NCBI GenBank assembly: GCA_030066665.1
Contig: JASJBD010000015.1
Span: forward strand, 1 to 45,087
Length of the DNA: 45,087 nucleotides
DNA from: Gammaproteobacteria bacterium
Lineage (GTDB): Bacteria > Pseudomonadota > Gammaproteobacteria > Steroidobacterales > GCA-2729495
Direction of reading: 5' to 3'
Shown here: piece by piece, positions 1-9,432 of the stretch
Numbering within the stretch: position 1 is the stretch's first letter
Layout: each line of letters opens with the position of its first letter
Position numbers and translations under genes: made by a program
The notes under the pieces: model-generated
The model's database searches: none
The model's input: only the letters and a program-made list of their open reading frames with translations
What the model was told of the DNA's origin: nothing

Positions 1-1848
1 ATCGAGCGCGCCGGCGAGCAGACCCATATCAAACCCAAGTCCATGGCCGTGTTGATCGAGCTGGCCAGGGCCGAGCGTGCCGTACTGTCGCGCAACGAAC
101 TCATGGAGGCCGTATGGCCCGGTATGGCGGTGACCGACGACGTGCTGACTCAGTGCGTGGTCGAACTACGCAAGGCGTTTGGCGACGAGGCGAAGTCTCC
201 CCGATATATAGAGACGATTCCGCGCCGCGGCCTGCGACTTGTAGCAGAAGTCCACGCGCCAACCGACCGTCCTGCGTCGAAGGTCTCGACTCAAGAGTCG
301 GCCCGGGAAACGCGCGCGCGCCCGGTTGTGTCAATCGTCGCGATTGGCTTTGTGCTTGTCCTGGGCGTCGCCATCTACTTGTTTGCCTATCGCCCTGACG
401 GCAGGAGCCCGGTAATCCGCGTAGAAGAGCTGCCGTCAATTGCAGTGCTGCCGTTTGCTGACCTGAGTTCCGGCGACGAGCATGAGTACTTCGCAGACGG
501 CTTGTCGGATGAACTGCTGCACCGCCTGGCCGAGATGGAGGGCCTGCAGGTTACCGGCCGTACATCGTCTTTCTACTTCAAGGACCGGAGCGAGAGCCTG
601 GGGGACATCGGCCGGAAACTCAACGTGGGTCACGTGCTGGATGGCAGTGTCCGCAAGTCCGCGGATCAGCTCCGAATCACTGCGCAACTGGTCAATACCT
701 CTAATGGCTACGAAGTCTGGTCGGCAACGTTCGAACGAGAACCGCGGGACATATTCGCGGTGCAGGATGAAATCGCGGAGTCAGTCGCCAAGGCAATGCG
801 TGTCAAACTCGGCGTCGGCGAAATGGCGGCATCCCGCGGCGGCACGCGAAATCTCGAGGCCTACGAGCACTATTTGCTAGGTCAGGCCATCTATCGGGAA
901 TTCGATCGCGCATCGTTACCCATGGCAATCGAACACTTTCGTACCGCTGTCGCGCTGGATCCGTCGTTTGCCCTGGGCTGGGAGCGCCTCGCCGATATCT
1001 TCACGACGACGGCCTATGGTTTGCCGCCAAATCAGTTCGAGGAACGCTGGAGGCAAGCGGACGAAGCATTGGCCCGCGCAATGCGGCTGGCGCCCGATTC
1101 ACTCGACATCAAGGACACCAACGTGTTCCTGCGCCTGCATCGCCACGAATGGCTCGAGGCGGAGCGGCTCCTGCTCGAGTATTCTGAACCACAAAGAATT
1201 TCCAACCAGATTTGGCACAGCAATTGGACTCAACTTCTGTTCAGTGTCGGCCGTGGTCCCGACGCGATTGAAAACATGGAGCAAGCGCGTCGCCTGGACC
1301 CGTTGTCCGGCGTGATCGCGTACTACCTTGGCCTTGTATACGTGCACGCAGGCCGATTCGATGAAGCTTTCGCCGAACTGGAGCGAGGAGCTTCGTTGTC
1401 ACATTTCCAGTTGAGTCGTTGGGAGGCACTAAATGCCGCGATGGCCGTCAACGACAGAGCGCTCATCGATAAATGGTTGTCTCGGGTCAGGGAGAACATT
1501 CCACCGGATAATCCCAATGAAGTGCTGGATAGCATGGCGGAGTTTCTCGACAATCCTGAAGTAGCCCTGACATATCTGGAACATGCCCTCGACCAGGGAT
1601 TGCATCCGGGGCGTCATCACGGCATTGCTTTATGGGCGGCGTATTTCGACGATCCCAAACTTGCGGTTCGAGCACTCGCTGGCGTGCAAGCTGCTGGCCC
1701 ATACTGGCACCCGCTATTCGACGATGTGCGCCGCTTGCCGGAATTCAAGCAGATCATTCGAGATTCCGGCCTGATCGACTACTGGCGCGCGTCAGGATGG
1801 GGAGAGTTCTGTCGGCCGGTCGGTAAAGACGACTTCGAATGCCGCTAG
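1..1848 (+). CDS. Winged-helix (CadC/ToxR-like) membrane regulator with TolB-like and TPR regions, 5' partial
   Basis: The open frame runs from the first base of the window, so the start codon lies upstream; the ATG at 43 is internal, as comparison with the next gene shows. Order: end of a DNA-binding winged helix (Trans_reg_C type, with the VWPG and RRGLRLVA segments), a low-complexity linker, one membrane helix encoded near 330-390, a COG5616/TolB-N-like region (SIAVLPFADLS, then FADGLSDELL), and a C-terminal TPR-rich half. Proteins of this family sit in the inner membrane with the DNA-binding domain in the cytoplasm; the periplasmic TPR part would sense a signal or partner. It is followed after 29 bases by a paralogue whose DNA-binding domain is identical over the visible 82 residues. 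The signal and target genes are unknown. Confidence 0.88.
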   Translation: MERAGEQTHIKPKSMAVLIELARAERAVLSRNELMEAVWPGMAVTDDVLTQCVVELRKAFGDEAKSPRYIETIPRRGLRLVAEVHAPTDRPASKVSTQESARETRARPVVSIVAIGFVLVLGVAIYLFAYRPDGRSPVIRVEELPSIAVLPFADLSSGDEHEYFADGLSDELLHRLAEMEGLQVTGRTSSFYFKDRSESLGDIGRKLNVGHVLDGSVRKSADQLRITAQLVNTSNGYEVWSATFEREPRDIFAVQDEIAESVAKAMRVKLGVGEMAASRGGTRNLEAYEHYLLGQAIYREFDRASLPMAIEHFRTAVALDPSFALGWERLADIFTTTAYGLPPNQFEERWRQADEALARAMRLAPDSLDIKDTNVFLRLHRHEWLEAERLLLEYSEPQRISNQIWHSNWTQLLFSVGRGPDAIENMEQARRLDPLSGVIAYYLGLVYVHAGRFDEAFAELERGASLSHFQLSRWEALNAAMAVNDRALIDKWLSRVRENIPPDNPNEVLDSMAEFLDNPEVALTYLEHALDQGLHPGRHHGIALWAAYFDDPKLAVRALAGVQAAGPYWHPLFDDVRRLPEFKQIIRDSGLIDYWRASGWGEFCRPVGKDDFECR

Positions 1849-1877
1849 CCAGTTAGCGGTTCTGGCTGTCGGGCGCG

Positions 1878-3824
1878 GTGGTAGACTTTTCACCAAAGAG
1901 TGAGAATGCGACCGCGTTGACAGCACAAGCAGATTTCATCGTCGGGGACTGGCTGGTCAGGCCGGAACTCAACCGTATCGAGCGCGCCGGCGAGCAGACC
2001 CATATCAAACCCAAGTCCATGGCCGTGTTGATCGAGCTGGCCCGGGCCGAGCGCGCCGTGCTGTCGCGCAATGAACTGATGGAGGCCGTGTGGCCCGGCA
2101 TGGCGGTGACTGACGATGTGCTCACCCAGTGTGTCGTCGAACTGCGCAAGGCATTTGGCGACGAGGCGAAGTCACCGCGATATATAGAGACTATTCCGCG
2201 CCGCGGCCTGCGACTCGTGGCGGATGTCCAGCTGGACGTAGACCGTGCCGACGAGAAAGCGTCGACTCACGAGTTAGCAGCAGCAAAGAGCCAACGCCCA
2301 GTGGCGTCCATTGTCGTGATCGGCCTGGTATTTGTTCTTGGCCTCGCCATCTACTTCCTGGCTTATCGCCCCGCCGAAAGAGACCCGGTGATCCGCGTCG
2401 AAGACGTACCAAGGATCGCCGTGCTGCCGTTTGCTGACCTGAGTCCCGACAAGGAGCAGGAATACTTCGCGGACGGGTTGTCAGATGAATTACTGCATCG
2501 CCTGGCCGAGATGGAAGGCCTGCAGGTCACCGGGCGTACGTCGTCGTTTTATTTCAAGGAAAGAAACGAAAGTCCGGAAGAGATCGGCAGGCAGCTCGAT
2601 GTGGGTCACGTGCTGGACGGGAGCGTTCGAAAATCCGCGGAACAACTCCGGATCACGGCCCAGCTGGTCGATACGTCCAATGGCTACGAGGTGTGGTCGG
2701 CAAGTTTTGATCGACAGCCCGAAGATATTTTCGCGGTACAGGACGAGATAGCCGGAGCTGTCGCAAAAGCAATGCGCGTCAAACTCGGCGTTGGAAACAT
2801 GGCAGCATCCCGCGGCGGCACAACAAGCCTGGAAGCGTACGAACATTATCTGCAGGGCAACGCGCTGTACCGTGACTTTGACCAAGCAACGCTGCCGGAT
2901 GCCATTGAGCACTTCCGCACCGCGGTAGCACTGGATCCCTCGTTTGCGCTGGGCTGGGATCGCCTGGCCGACATCTATACGACGACTGCTTACGGATTGC
3001 CGGACGAGCAGTTCAAGGAGCGTTGGCGTCAGTCAGACGAAGCGTTGGAGCGCGCAATTAGCCTCGCGCCGGATTCGATGGACATCGCTGACACAAATGT
3101 ATTCATCCGTTTGCATCGGCAGCAGTGGGTGGAGGCTGAGCGGCTCCTGCTCGGATATTCTGAATCACATAGACACTCTGACCAGGCTTGGCACAGCAAT
3201 TGGGCCCAGCTTTTGTTCAGCGTTGGCCGGGGCCCGGAGGCCATTGAGAATATGGAACAGGCGCGCCGCCTTGATCCGTTGTCCGGCGTCGTCGCGTTCT
3301 ATCTCGGCCACGTCTATACGGTTGCGCGACGTTTCGATGACGCGCTCGCTGAACTAGAACGCGGCGCATCACTGTCGCATTACCAGCTGAACCGTCGGGA
3401 GGCCCTGACGGCCGCGATGGCGATGGGTGACCGACCATTGGTCGACAAGTGGTTATCTCTGTTCCTGGAGAATACGCCGCCGGGCAGCCCCGATATCGTG
3501 TTCGGGACAATGGCGGAGCTAATCGATGATCCGCCGGCAGCGCTGGCATGGCTCACGCGGGCGCTCGACGAGGAACTCGCGCCAGGACGACCTGTCGCCA
3601 TTGCATTTTGGGCCGCATATTTTGGCGACCACGAGCTTGCCGTTCGGTCCGCGGTTCGTGCGCCAAATACCGGTTACTGGTGGCATCCACTGCTGGCCGA
3701 CATGCGCCGACTGCCAGAATTCAAAAAAGCCGTCCGGGAGGCGGGAATCTACGATTACTGGCGCACCGCGGGGTGGGGCGAATTCTGCCGGCCAGTTGGC
3801 GAAAACGACTTCGAGTGCAGTTAG
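1878..3824 (+). CDS. Winged-helix (CadC/ToxR-like) membrane regulator with TolB-like and TPR regions, tandem paralogue
   Basis: A complete 648-residue copy of the preceding gene. The GTG start at 1878 leaves about 20 residues before the winged helix (about 22-118), which fits the family; no strong Shine-Dalgarno sequence precedes it. A membrane helix lies at about 142-163, followed by the COG5616-type region (IAVLPFADLSPDKEQEYF) at about 173-300 and TPR-like helices to the end. The DNA-binding part matches the upstream gene residue for residue although the DNA carries many synonymous differences; the linker and TPR half have clearly diverged. Both copies probably bind the same operators but respond to different inputs or pair with each other. 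The gene ends 4 bases from the end of the convergent TonB receptor gene. Confidence 0.88.
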   Translation: MVDFSPKSENATALTAQADFIVGDWLVRPELNRIERAGEQTHIKPKSMAVLIELARAERAVLSRNELMEAVWPGMAVTDDVLTQCVVELRKAFGDEAKSPRYIETIPRRGLRLVADVQLDVDRADEKASTHELAAAKSQRPVASIVVIGLVFVLGLAIYFLAYRPAERDPVIRVEDVPRIAVLPFADLSPDKEQEYFADGLSDELLHRLAEMEGLQVTGRTSSFYFKERNESPEEIGRQLDVGHVLDGSVRKSAEQLRITAQLVDTSNGYEVWSASFDRQPEDIFAVQDEIAGAVAKAMRVKLGVGNMAASRGGTTSLEAYEHYLQGNALYRDFDQATLPDAIEHFRTAVALDPSFALGWDRLADIYTTTAYGLPDEQFKERWRQSDEALERAISLAPDSMDIADTNVFIRLHRQQWVEAERLLLGYSESHRHSDQAWHSNWAQLLFSVGRGPEAIENMEQARRLDPLSGVVAFYLGHVYTVARRFDDALAELERGASLSHYQLNRREALTAAMAMGDRPLVDKWLSLFLENTPPGSPDIVFGTMAELIDDPPAALAWLTRALDEELAPGRPVAIAFWAAYFGDHELAVRSAVRAPNTGYWWHPLLADMRRLPEFKKAVREAGIYDYWRTAGWGEFCRPVGENDFECS

Positions 3825-3828
3825 ATGG

Positions 3829-6291
3829 TCAATTACCCGGGCCGAATCGAAATCCGACAACGCCGCCGAAGGTCCGCGGATGCGGCCGCAGGCGAATCCC
3901 GCTAATACCGAAGTTTTCCTGGGTACCCGTGTAGTACTTTTCGTCGGTCAGATTCTGCACATAGGCCGTGAAGTAGAACGTGCCCGTATCGTAGCCCGCA
4001 CGGACATTGATCACATCGTAATCCGGTGTGCGATACGGGAACTCGCCAGGCCCGACTGCACGCGTCACGACAGTCGGCAACAGATTCGGAAACGGGCCGC
4101 GGGTTTGCAAATTGGTTAGCGCTTCGATGTCCGAATATTGTCCGTCCCGATGAATATACTCACCGCGGATCCACGCCTCATGGCGCCCAATCGACCAGCG
4201 ATAATCGGCGACGAGATTCGCGGTCCATTCCGGCGCTTTCGGCAATGACAGGCCTTCCAGGTTCACCACGAAACCACCGGTCAGCTCCACTGGCTCCGAC
4301 GCCTCGATCTCGGTGTCGAGATAGCCAACTCCCGCGCTGAGGGAGAGACCTTCGGTCGGCACCGCCGTGACTTCCAGTTCGAAGCCCGTCCCCTCGGCAC
4401 TCTTGATGTTGACGGTCTGCTCGATCACCGGCGACAGTGGGCCGGGCCTCAGGAACCGGAGTGTTTCGAACTGCAAGTCTGACCAGTCCTGCAGGAACAC
4501 CGCCGCGTTCACCCGAAGTCGGCGATCCAGCCACTCCGATTTCAGCCCTAATTCATAATTCCAGAGCGTTTCCTCATCGAAAGGCCGGACGAAGGGCTCA
4601 GGCATTCCCGGGATTTCCGACGTGGTGCCAACGCTGGTTCCACCGGCCTTGTAACCCTTGGACACCAGGCCATAGACGTTGACGCTATCGGAGATCGCGT
4701 AGCGCAGCCCGAACCTCGGGGAGAAATCGTCGAAGCTTTCAGACCCGCTCGCCAGTGGGTTCACGACATTGATGAAACTTTGAAAGAAGTCGACTGGGTT
4801 GAAACCCGGTGTGCCGGGGAAGCAGCAGGTTGCCGTAAGGCCGTAGCCAAGCAGATCGGTGTCGACCTCGTCATGTGTGTAACGCACACCGGCGATCAAA
4901 TCGAGTCGATCGGTAACGAAGATATTTGCATCGATGAAAGCCGCGATGCTTTCTACTTCGAAGTTCTTTTCGTTGAAACCGAGTCCCAGCCCGGCTGGCC
5001 ATGGCGGCAGCGCTACCATGTAGCTACCGATTGTATGCGGTGGTGACAGGCCCGGGCCCGTATTCACAAAATTGCTCTGTTCCTGGTCATCCTGTGAGTA
5101 CAAAGCGCCGACGGTCAGTTCCATACGGTCGCTGCTGTACTCGAGTCGTAGTTCGGTGCTCCAGGACAGGCCTTCGTAATTGTTGTCGCGCCCGATGGTA
5201 TCGAAGCCTCCGATCAGGTCGTTGTCAAACACCCGCTCCTGCTCGGCATCCAGCACGCCGGTAATGGACTTGAGCGTCAGACTCTCATTGAAATCATGCT
5301 GGATGTTCAGGATCGCAACAATCGATTCGAGGTCGCTGCGCTCGGGCCGGTCGTGACTGAGCTGGTTCCTGTTCTGCGGCCAGAAGCCCGTGCCCGGGTC
5401 GATGGGCTCCGTGACCAGGAGCGTATTGACCGTGTCTAGATCCAGGACACCGGACGGGATGTTCTCGTCATGCCCCTGTTGTTCGTCCGCGTAGATCAAT
5501 GTCGCGCCGATGGTTGTCTGGTTGCCGACATCCCAGCGCGCCCGGATTCGGGCCATCACGTACTCGTGACCACTGTCCTTGGCGCCGTTGGGCGTGAAAT
5601 TATTCTGGAAAGCCAGGGGGCAACTATTGGCGTCGGCACCGGCGGCACAGATGTTCTCGACGAAGCCGCTGCTGTCTTCGTAGAAAAGCACTCCTCGCAA
5701 TTTCAAGTCGGACGACACGGGCACATTAACAATCCCCGTGATATTGAATTGATCGCCGGCGCTCTCATAACTCTCGCCGCCAACACGAATTTCACCTTCG
5801 AGTTCGTCGGTGGGTTGCTTCGTGGACAGGTTCAAAGCGCCGCCAAGGGAGTTTCGACCAAAGTAGGTACCCTGCGGACCTCGCAACACCTCTACCCGTT
5901 CGATATCCGGCAGCATTGGGTTGGCGACCTGTGTCGGTATAGACGCGACGCTGAATTCATCGAGGTAGATGCCAATCGAATTCACCACGGCGTTCTCGCC
6001 GGTGACGAGATTGTTCACGCCACGGATAGCGATACCGAGGCCCCGACTGCCAACCTGGCCGTCCTCGGTAAAACTCACGTTCGGTGTCAATGCCATAAAG
6101 TCGATTGCGCCGCGGATATTGGCCCGATCGATGATATCGCCGGTGAAGGCGGTCATGCTGATCGGGACCTGCTGCAGGTTCTGTTCGCGGCGCTGGGCCG
6201 TGACGACGATTTCTTCGAGCTGCTGAGCCTGCGTTGGTGCACAGGCCAGGGCTGCCGACAGACAGCCAAGTATTCTTGTTATACGTGGCAT
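3829..6291 (-). CDS. TonB-dependent outer-membrane receptor
   Basis: The 820-residue product has a signal peptide cut after about residue 22 (APTQA), then a TonB-box-like stretch EEIVVTAQRR, a plug domain (VEVLRGPQGTYFGRNSLGGALN is typical, about residues 110-135) and a long beta barrel with alternating aromatic strands to the C-terminus (GFRFGPGN). Such receptors use TonB/ExbBD energy to import bound substrates across the outer membrane. The subtype with this TonB box and plug is common in proteobacteria that take up organic compounds, but the sequence does not name the substrate. The start is supported by GGGGAG nine bases upstream. The amidohydrolase gene ends 18 bases before it on the same strand, so the two are probably co-transcribed, linking uptake to hydrolysis of the same compound. 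Confidence 0.95.
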   Translation of the reverse strand: MPRITRILGCLSAALACAPTQAQQLEEIVVTAQRREQNLQQVPISMTAFTGDIIDRANIRGAIDFMALTPNVSFTEDGQVGSRGLGIAIRGVNNLVTGENAVVNSIGIYLDEFSVASIPTQVANPMLPDIERVEVLRGPQGTYFGRNSLGGALNLSTKQPTDELEGEIRVGGESYESAGDQFNITGIVNVPVSSDLKLRGVLFYEDSSGFVENICAAGADANSCPLAFQNNFTPNGAKDSGHEYVMARIRARWDVGNQTTIGATLIYADEQQGHDENIPSGVLDLDTVNTLLVTEPIDPGTGFWPQNRNQLSHDRPERSDLESIVAILNIQHDFNESLTLKSITGVLDAEQERVFDNDLIGGFDTIGRDNNYEGLSWSTELRLEYSSDRMELTVGALYSQDDQEQSNFVNTGPGLSPPHTIGSYMVALPPWPAGLGLGFNEKNFEVESIAAFIDANIFVTDRLDLIAGVRYTHDEVDTDLLGYGLTATCCFPGTPGFNPVDFFQSFINVVNPLASGSESFDDFSPRFGLRYAISDSVNVYGLVSKGYKAGGTSVGTTSEIPGMPEPFVRPFDEETLWNYELGLKSEWLDRRLRVNAAVFLQDWSDLQFETLRFLRPGPLSPVIEQTVNIKSAEGTGFELEVTAVPTEGLSLSAGVGYLDTEIEASEPVELTGGFVVNLEGLSLPKAPEWTANLVADYRWSIGRHEAWIRGEYIHRDGQYSDIEALTNLQTRGPFPNLLPTVVTRAVGPGEFPYRTPDYDVINVRAGYDTGTFYFTAYVQNLTDEKYYTGTQENFGISGIRLRPHPRTFGGVVGFRFGPGN

Positions 6292-6309
6292 GGCGCGGAG
6301 CTCCCCCTG

Positions 6310-7743
6310 CTAAAGCACATCCGCAACTATTGTTTCGACAGCGGTGCCATTGAAAAATTCGCGGTTCATGCCTGTAAACAGGTCGACCGGGTTATCGAAC
6401 ACGAACGCCCGAAAATCCTTCGGGCTGATCAGCTCTTCCTCGACCAGCTCCCAGGCTTCGGCCAGTACCTGCTGCATATCAGGCACATCCCAATGGCCGA
6501 AGTCGGATGAGAACATCGCGTTGAGTTTGCGACCGCCGGGCAGCAGACGTGCATCAAAGGCCGTGGCATTCATGCGGTCGTCGGCCTCGCAGCCGTAGTA
6601 GTAATTTGGCACCAGGCGGTCCAGCAGCTCATCGACGCTGTTGACACCGGTCGCGGCAAAGTCGTCGATTGCCTCGCTCTCATCGGCATTGCGCGCGACC
6701 GACTTGGGATCAAGCCGTCCGCCGAGCACGTCGCCGCCGTAGCGTTCGAACAGCTCCCCGAGATAGTCCATGTCGATCCGCGCGGGGTTGAACTGCTGCA
6801 CAGCATCCGCGTTGCGCTTTTCCCAGCGCTCCTTCAGATCGCAGACCAGGGACGCGCCCCACGCAACGCCGCATTCCAGGAAAGCAAACTTCAGATTCGG
6901 GAAACGATTGGTCACTCCGCCGAAGAACAGTGCCTTCGCGAACGCATGGCCGGCATCCGCAAAATGCCCGGTCTGGTTATACATGTAGTTGCTGATCGAG
7001 CGGCGCATGCCGATACCCTGGCCAATCGCATGCGAAGTGACCGGCACTTTCAGTTCCATGCATTTCTGCCAAACCGGGTCGTAGTCATATGGGCTGTCCA
7101 GCGCGAGCGGGTCGACCCAGAATGCGTAACGACCCAGTTCGGGATCGCGCTCGGTTACCGCCTCGATGGGCCGCCGCACCAGGTTCGCAAACATGGGCAC
7201 CTTGAAACCGAGTTCATTGATAGCGAATTCGAGCTCCTCAATCGCTTCGTCCGGCGTTTCGCAAGGAATCACCGCGGCCGGCGTCAGTCGATCGCCAAGG
7301 CCGTGGAACATGTCGGCCATCATCAGGTTGTGTGCGCGACACGCGGCGCGCCGCACGTCGCGGTCCTGGATCTCCGGGAGCAGGAAGCCGAGCGTTGGAT
7401 ATACGACCGAAAAATCGATACCCATTTCCGGCAAGCGTTCGTACATGAGTCGTGGCAGCATGCCGGTGGCGCGATCCAGCGTATTCTCGGCCGGTGCCGG
7501 CCAGAAAGCCGGACGCATCTGGTTGTGAAACCGGCGCTCGTTCGGCGTCATGTCGTACCAGCTACGGTTGTTCTGTCGCCGGAAGGCCGCCCACGTTGCT
7601 TCGGTCATTTCCGGGCCGCCGACCTGTTTCACGTAGTCGAACATCACCGGGAACAGCTCGAGCATATGGCCGTCGGCGTCGATCACCGGGTGGTCGAGAC
7701 TCTCCCGGACTTTCAGCGAGCGAGAGTTGTTATCGGGCTTCAT
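6310..7743 (-). CDS. Amidohydrolase family 2 (ACMSD-like) metal-dependent hydrolase or decarboxylase
   Basis: The 477-residue product opens with VIDADGHMLE (residues 20-29), the N-terminal metal-binding D-x-D-x-H of amidohydrolase_2 proteins. Later motifs fit the same barrel: TSHAIGQG with a candidate metal-binding His, FLECGVAW, and FSSDFGHWD, which carries the usual late catalytic Asp. Family members hydrolyse or decarboxylate cyclic and aromatic acids in the cytoplasm. There is no signal peptide. The gene lies directly upstream of the TonB receptor gene in the same direction and is divergent from the membrane protein gene at 7803. Its length is somewhat above that of single-domain members, with the extra sequence spread through the barrel loops. 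The substrate is unknown. Confidence 0.87.
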   Translation of the reverse strand: MKPDNNSRSLKVRESLDHPVIDADGHMLELFPVMFDYVKQVGGPEMTEATWAAFRRQNNRSWYDMTPNERRFHNQMRPAFWPAPAENTLDRATGMLPRLMYERLPEMGIDFSVVYPTLGFLLPEIQDRDVRRAACRAHNLMMADMFHGLGDRLTPAAVIPCETPDEAIEELEFAINELGFKVPMFANLVRRPIEAVTERDPELGRYAFWVDPLALDSPYDYDPVWQKCMELKVPVTSHAIGQGIGMRRSISNYMYNQTGHFADAGHAFAKALFFGGVTNRFPNLKFAFLECGVAWGASLVCDLKERWEKRNADAVQQFNPARIDMDYLGELFERYGGDVLGGRLDPKSVARNADESEAIDDFAATGVNSVDELLDRLVPNYYYGCEADDRMNATAFDARLLPGGRKLNAMFSSDFGHWDVPDMQQVLAEAWELVEEELISPKDFRAFVFDNPVDLFTGMNREFFNGTAVETIVADVL

Positions 7744-7802
7744 GATGGAACGCCCCGCTTTCTCATCCCCACCTCACAGGATAGTCCATAATCGCTGTCG
7801 GG

Positions 7803-8471
7803 ATGAATTTAGACGCCTATACGCTGCTCGTCTTTCTGCATGTGCTGCTGTTCGCGTATTGGTTGGGGCCTGACTGGGGCGTATTTGTCAGCGCGCGCCG
7901 CGTGGCAAATGATGAGCTGACCCGCGACGAACGCCTACGTTTCCTGACCGCTTCCGTCGAGATCGACGTCCTGCCCCGCAGCGCGATCGTGCTCATCATC
8001 GCGGTTGGCTTCACGCTGTCGTACTTGGGCGGCTTCGCGAAAATCAGCGAGGGTTTCATCTGGACCTGGTGGGCCCTGTCTGCCGGCTGGCTGTTGCTGG
8101 TCTGGTTCACCGGCTACATCCTCGTGCGCGGGCCGTTGCGCGATCGGCTCGATCGGCTCCATCTCTGGTTACGCCATGCAGTCACAGCGTTCCTGTCGGG
8201 CCTGGGGCTCTATTCGATCGTGACCGGTGGTCCCGTTAGCGATCGCTGGCTGGCGACGAAACTCATACTCGTGGGCGTATTGCTGGTGGGTGGCAGCGTT
8301 TTGCGCGTGATCGTTGCCAGCTGGGTTCGTGAACTGACTGCGCCTGCGGAGACCGTTCCGGGCTCGGCTGGTGCGATTGCGAAGACTTACCCGATGACCC
8401 GGCGGCTCGTGTACGTCTTCTGGGGAACCACAATTGCAATCGCGTTTCTCGGCGTGGCAAAACCGTTCTAG
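7803..8471 (+). CDS. Integral membrane protein, DUF2269/CopD-like
   Basis: The 222-residue product is largely hydrophobic, with about five or six predicted membrane helices. The first (LLVFLHVLLFAYWLGPDW) has the His and small-residue pattern seen in DUF2269 and CopD-type membrane proteins, where histidines in helices are thought to bind haem or metal. That family link is by pattern only and is tentative. It is transcribed away from the amidohydrolase gene, with 59 bases between the two starts, so that gap probably holds promoters for both directions. Its 3' end is 6 bases from the end of the convergent DUF1838 gene. Function is unknown. Confidence 0.8.
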   Translation: MNLDAYTLLVFLHVLLFAYWLGPDWGVFVSARRVANDELTRDERLRFLTASVEIDVLPRSAIVLIIAVGFTLSYLGGFAKISEGFIWTWWALSAGWLLLVWFTGYILVRGPLRDRLDRLHLWLRHAVTAFLSGLGLYSIVTGGPVSDRWLATKLILVGVLLVGGSVLRVIVASWVRELTAPAETVPGSAGAIAKTYPMTRRLVYVFWGTTIAIAFLGVAKPF

Positions 8472-8477
8472 GGTGAC

Positions 8478-9428
8478 CTACCTGGTCGGCTCGCGTTCCG
8501 CCTTGAAGATCTTGTAGCTGGTCTGAAACTGCCCCCAGCTGTCGTCGGGCGGGGATATCAGGTAATCCGGAAAGTGTTTCTCCGTCCGATCGACGATGCG
8601 GCGAGGGATCTCATCGATACCGCCAACTTTCTGCACGACATTGCGATAGAGCAAATGACCTTCGTGCCTTCCCATCAACATCCATGGCAGCCACGACCGC
8701 ATCAGCGTCCAGGACATCGTCGGATTGACCCGCGTGACGGCCGCGTCCTCCAGCAGCGACGTTTTCGTCATGAACTGCATCGATTCACTCACGCGAATCT
8801 TCTCGCCGACGGATTCGCGGGGCCATTCGTCGGGCTGCAACGGGTTGTCGCGAACGTCGTTGAATTCGATCGAGATGAAGGCGTCATCGTCGAGCACAAA
8901 CCACGGCAGGATAAATGGCCGTTCGACAAAACCGCCGTCGGGCTGTTCGAACTTCCGTACGGTATCGAGTCTGCTGGTCAGCGGTCCCGCGTGGAGCTGG
9001 AATACTTCAACCTGCTCGTCGGTGAACGGGTTGTGCCAGGCATCGATAATCCGGTCAGTAGCCGGGTCCTTGTAGAACGCGACTTCGTTAATGAACGCAT
9101 GAAAAGCACCATCGGCCTGGGGCACGACGCGGTTGACCGCAAAACCTTCGAAACCGAGGAGCGGCCGCAACGGGGCGCGGTCACCGATCACGGCGAAGAT
9201 GTTGCCGTTGAACCTGCTGTAGATATCGACATGCCCTTCGATGTCACTGTAAATCTTGATCCAAGCGTGCAGATTGTCGCGCGGATTTTGTCGATCGAGC
9301 GCGCGTGCTGGTGAGTCTGCCATTGCAAAATCGCCGAATGCCAGGCAACCGGCGGTCGCCAGGCCGCCTTTAACCAACCGGCGTCGCTCGGCATCGAATA
9401 CGCGGGAGGTCCAGAATCGGGAGAACAC
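8478..9428 (-). CDS. DUF1838 family protein with twin-arginine signal
   Basis: The 316-residue product starts at a GTG. An N-terminal RRRLVKGGLATAGCLAFG segment looks like a twin-arginine export signal, so the folded protein is probably moved to the periplasm, perhaps with a cofactor. The body carries what I recognise as the DUF1838 pattern: DNLHAWIKIYSDIEG, then a W/Y-rich segment with FAVIGD, a DGAFHAFINEVAFYKDP stretch and WHNPFTDE. The biochemical role of DUF1838 is not established. It follows a second DUF1838 gene by 4 bases on the same strand, so the two form an operon and may act as a pair. Co-location with the TonB receptor and amidohydrolase suggests a part in metabolism of the imported compound; this is inference. 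Confidence 0.82.
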   Translation of the reverse strand: MFSRFWTSRVFDAERRRLVKGGLATAGCLAFGDFAMADSPARALDRQNPRDNLHAWIKIYSDIEGHVDIYSRFNGNIFAVIGDRAPLRPLLGFEGFAVNRVVPQADGAFHAFINEVAFYKDPATDRIIDAWHNPFTDEQVEVFQLHAGPLTSRLDTVRKFEQPDGGFVERPFILPWFVLDDDAFISIEFNDVRDNPLQPDEWPRESVGEKIRVSESMQFMTKTSLLEDAAVTRVNPTMSWTLMRSWLPWMLMGRHEGHLLYRNVVQKVGGIDEIPRRIVDRTEKHFPDYLISPPDDSWGQFQTSYKIFKAEREPTR

Positions 9429-9432
9429 CGGG

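Noticed and set aside
5470-6510. Long plus-strand open frame opposite the TonB receptor
   Set aside because: It follows the codon shadow of the receptor, has no domain or ribosome site, and would cross into the neighbouring gene.
6946-7791. Plus-strand open frame of 281 codons opposite the amidohydrolase
   Set aside because: Composition is His/Arg-rich shadow sequence of a gene with clear metal-binding motifs on the other strand.
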